Positions 62,222 to 64,000 of a DNA stretch of 64,000 bases are shown piece after piece. Numbering within the stretch: the first letter of the stretch is position 1; each line of letters begins with the position of its first letter. Position numbers and translations under genes: made by a program. The DNA is from Bog-473 sp963701955. Lineage in GTDB: Bacteria > Actinomycetota > Acidimicrobiia > Acidimicrobiales > RAAP-2. The notes beneath the pieces were generated by a model, which was not told where the DNA came from, made no database searches, and saw nothing but the letters and a program-made list of their open reading frames with translations. The stretch is from assembly GCA_963701955.1 (NCBI GenBank), contig OY969694.1, positions 992,001 to 1,056,000 of the forward strand. The letters run 5' to 3'.

Positions 62222-62905
62222 ATGAGCGGGCGCATCCTGGTCGTCGAGGACGATGAGCGGATCAGGTCCTCCATGCGCCTCGCCCTCGAGGGCGAGGGCT
62301 ACGAGGTGCGCGACGCGGCCAGCGCCGAGGAGGGCCTCGAGCTGTTCGCCGAGGCGCCGACGGATGTGGCGCTCATCGACCTCATGCTGCCGGGAATGGA
62401 CGGCTTCGAGTGCTGCCGGGCCCTTCGGCGCAGCAGCGCCGTGCCAATCATCATCGTCACGGCCCGCTCGGACACCCACGACGTGGTGGCCGGGCTGGAG
62501 GCGGGGGCCGACGACTACGTCACCAAACCCTTCGTGGCCAAGGAGTTGGCCGCCCGTATCCGGGCCCTGCTCCGGCGGGCGCGTCCCGCCGACGAGGAGC
62601 CCGGTGCCCTCACCTTCGGCGACCTTCAGCTACTGCCCGAGCAGGGAGTCCTGCGCCACGTCGGCGGCGAGGAGGTGCACTGCACCCGGACGGAGTTCCG
62701 GCTGCTGTGCGAGCTGGCGGCCAGCCCCAACAAGGTGCTCAGCCGCGAGCAGCTCCTCGATCGGGTATGGGGATACGACTACTTCGGCGACGGGCGCCTG
62801 GTCGACGTCCACATCCGACGGCTGCGCACCAAGGTCGAAGAGGACCCGGCGGTGCCCCGGCACATCCTCACCGTGAGGGGCATGGGCTACAAGCTGGTGC
62901 CGTGA
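62222..62905 (+). CDS. OmpR/PhoB-family response regulator
   Basis: The 227-residue protein has a receiver domain with the acidic pair Asp10-Asp11, phospho-acceptor Asp53 (LIDLMLP), Thr80 and Lys102 (DYVTKPF), and a C-terminal winged-helix (TRTEFRLLCELAASPNKVLSRE-type block ending RHILTVRGMGYKLVP). Resemblance to actinobacterial MtrA is fair but not decisive. ATG 62222 follows GGAG, and the kinase gene begins one base after its stop. The 151 bases to the divergent xerC start must contain its promoter; no element is recognised. Confidence 0.92.
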   Translation: MSGRILVVEDDERIRSSMRLALEGEGYEVRDAASAEEGLELFAEAPTDVALIDLMLPGMDGFECCRALRRSSAVPIIIVTARSDTHDVVAGLEAGADDYVTKPFVAKELAARIRALLRRARPADEEPGALTFGDLQLLPEQGVLRHVGGEEVHCTRTEFRLLCELAASPNKVLSREQLLDRVWGYDYFGDGRLVDVHIRRLRTKVEEDPAVPRHILTVRGMGYKLVP

Positions 62906-62906
62906 C

Positions 62907-64000
62907 GTGAAGCTGGGCATCGGTGCCCGTATCACGGCGCTCTTCGGCCTGGGGGCGCTCGTGCTCTCCATCGCCATGGGCGGGATCTCGTACTTCACGA
63001 CCCGTCACTTCCTGCTGGCCGGGCGCGAGTCGGCGGCCCAGCACCAGGCCTTCGCCAACGCCGTGGTGATCCGCAGCTCGCTCGGGCTGGGCGACACCAA
63101 TTTCGTCGGACTGCTGACTTCCATCGACGCCGGCACCAACGCGCACTCGGTGCTCTACCGAGGCGCCAAGTCCTACGACGCCTCCCTGGCAGTGACCGCG
63201 TCTTCCATTCCCGAGGAGCTGCGACGAGTCGTGCTGGCGGGCACGGCGGCGACGGAGACCTACCGCACCAGGGCGGGGGTGGCGGAGATCGTCGTCGGTG
63301 TACCCGTCCCTTCGGTCCAGGTGGCCTACTTCGAGGTCTTCGACCTCTCCGACCTCGACCACACGCTGCGGGTCCTCGCACTCACGCTCTTCGGCGCCGG
63401 CGTCGTGACCACGCTCCTGGGGATCTCCCTTGGCCGATTCGCCAGCGCTCGCTCGCTGCGGCCGCTGACCGACGTCTCCCGGGCGGCCGGGGCGATCGCC
63501 AGCGGCGAGCTCGACACCCGGCTGGACGCCGACGGGGTCGACCCCGACCTCGAGGGCCTCACCAAATCGTTCAACGCCATGGTCGACCAGCTCCAGGAGC
63601 GGATCGAGCGGGAGGGCCGCTTCAACTCGGACGTGAGCCACGAGCTCCGCTCCCCCCTGACCACCCTGGCGGCGTCGCTCGAAGTCCTCGAGGCCGACCG
63701 GGACCAGCTACCCGAGCGCTCCCAAAGGGCACTCGTGCTGCTCAGCGACGACCTCAGGCGGTTTCAGCGCATGGTGGCCGATCTCCTCGAGATGTCCCGG
63801 GCCGACGCGGGCCCGGTCGACGTCTTCCTCGAAGAGGTCGACGTCTGCGAACTGGTCGAGCGGGCCGTCGACGCGGGAATCGGGCACATGGACGGCCAGT
63901 TCTCCCCCCCGGCGCTGCGCATCTCCCCCCCGGCGGTGCGCATCGACCCCGGCGTGCGCTCGTGGCGGGTGGGGGTGGACAAGCGGCGCTTCGAGCGGGT
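62907..64000 (+). CDS. Sensor histidine kinase, 3' end beyond the window
   Basis: From GTG 62907 (one base after the regulator stop) the protein has a membrane helix at about residues 8-30, an extracellular sensor of about 120 residues, a second helix at about 152-176, a HAMP linker, and the phospho-acceptor block DVSHELRSPLTTLA with His245. A tandem 7-residue duplication SPPALRI/SPPAVRI lies near residues 333-346, ahead of the expected ATPase domain. The frame is open at base 64000. It pairs with the preceding regulator; the ligand is unknown. Confidence 0.92.
   Translation, partial: MKLGIGARITALFGLGALVLSIAMGGISYFTTRHFLLAGRESAAQHQAFANAVVIRSSLGLGDTNFVGLLTSIDAGTNAHSVLYRGAKSYDASLAVTASSIPEELRRVVLAGTAATETYRTRAGVAEIVVGVPVPSVQVAYFEVFDLSDLDHTLRVLALTLFGAGVVTTLLGISLGRFASARSLRPLTDVSRAAGAIASGELDTRLDADGVDPDLEGLTKSFNAMVDQLQERIEREGRFNSDVSHELRSPLTTLAASLEVLEADRDQLPERSQRALVLLSDDLRRFQRMVADLLEMSRADAGPVDVFLEEVDVCELVERAVDAGIGHMDGQFSPPALRISPPAVRIDPGVRSWRVGVDKRRFER
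63901..63942 (+). repeat. 21-bp tandem duplication inside the histidine kinase gene
   Basis: Bases 63901-63921 are repeated at 63922-63942 with a single mismatch (C/G at position 15). Each copy contains a run of seven C. The repeat encodes SPPALRI followed by SPPAVRI and keeps the frame. Confidence 0.85.

Overview
The window is a GC-rich stretch of an actinobacterial chromosome. The evidence is: a WhiB-family gene (frameshifted here); LexA operators of the CGAAC-N4-GTTCG type; the lexA / LysM-protein / nrdR neighbourhood known from mycobacteria; a LexA-box-controlled radical SAM gene of the Rv2578c type; and heavy use of GTG and TTG starts. A deep-branching lineage such as Acidimicrobiia would fit, but that placement is inference.

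Region 1 (1-3968) is decayed accessory DNA that stops at the 3' end of a tRNA-Cys gene. It holds a frameshifted WhiB gene, a small membrane protein, two tandem frameshifted copies of an unrecognised protein family, a run of 31 A, an internally deleted tyrosine integrase, an apparently intact 84-residue protein and a broken RelA/SpoT-domain gene. It looks like the tRNA-proximal end of an old integrative element.

Region 2 (4145-15550) has glnD, an L,D-transpeptidase and a DUF2332 protein, then an SOS locus. A promoter carrying three LexA operators drives a LysM protein, nrdR, a PIG-L deacetylase and dinB as one tightly packed minus-strand unit. lexA is divergent with two operators of its own. 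An Fpg/Nei glycosylase, a methyltransferase and a diiron ferritin-like protein follow.

Region 3 (15599-27921, minus strand) is dapE-dapD-dapC-hflX-dapF-miaA-miaB-thrB, a D-Ala-D-Ala carboxypeptidase and ftsK. With dapA and dapB further on, all six steps of the succinylase route from aspartate semialdehyde to meso-diaminopimelate are encoded within 24 kb.

Region 4 (28006-33957, plus strand) holds the SOS-box radical SAM gene, a membrane GGDEF-EAL protein, and an MFS exporter. The exporter is preceded by an 8-codon ORF with a near-perfect ribosome binding site and three hairpins, a layout typical of translational or transcriptional attenuation.

Region 5 (34097-62070, minus strand) is housekeeping: rnj, dapA, a second diiron protein, a rhomboid protease, dapB, an M16 peptidase and pnp. 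Upstream of these lie rpsO-ribF-truB-rbfA-infB-ylxR-nusA-rimP, proS-ispG-rseP-dxr-cdsA-frr-pyrH-tsf-rpsB, and xerC. A two-component system (62222 to the end) runs the other way, and its kinase is cut by the window edge.

Five single frameshifts interrupt otherwise conserved genes: thrB, infB twice, rimP and cdsA. Correcting one or two bases restores each frame, so assembly error is the simplest explanation. The region 1 genes are far more heavily damaged and look genuinely decayed. ylxR has no ATG/GTG/TTG start; an ATA overlapping the nusA stop, with a well-placed ribosome binding site, is the best candidate.
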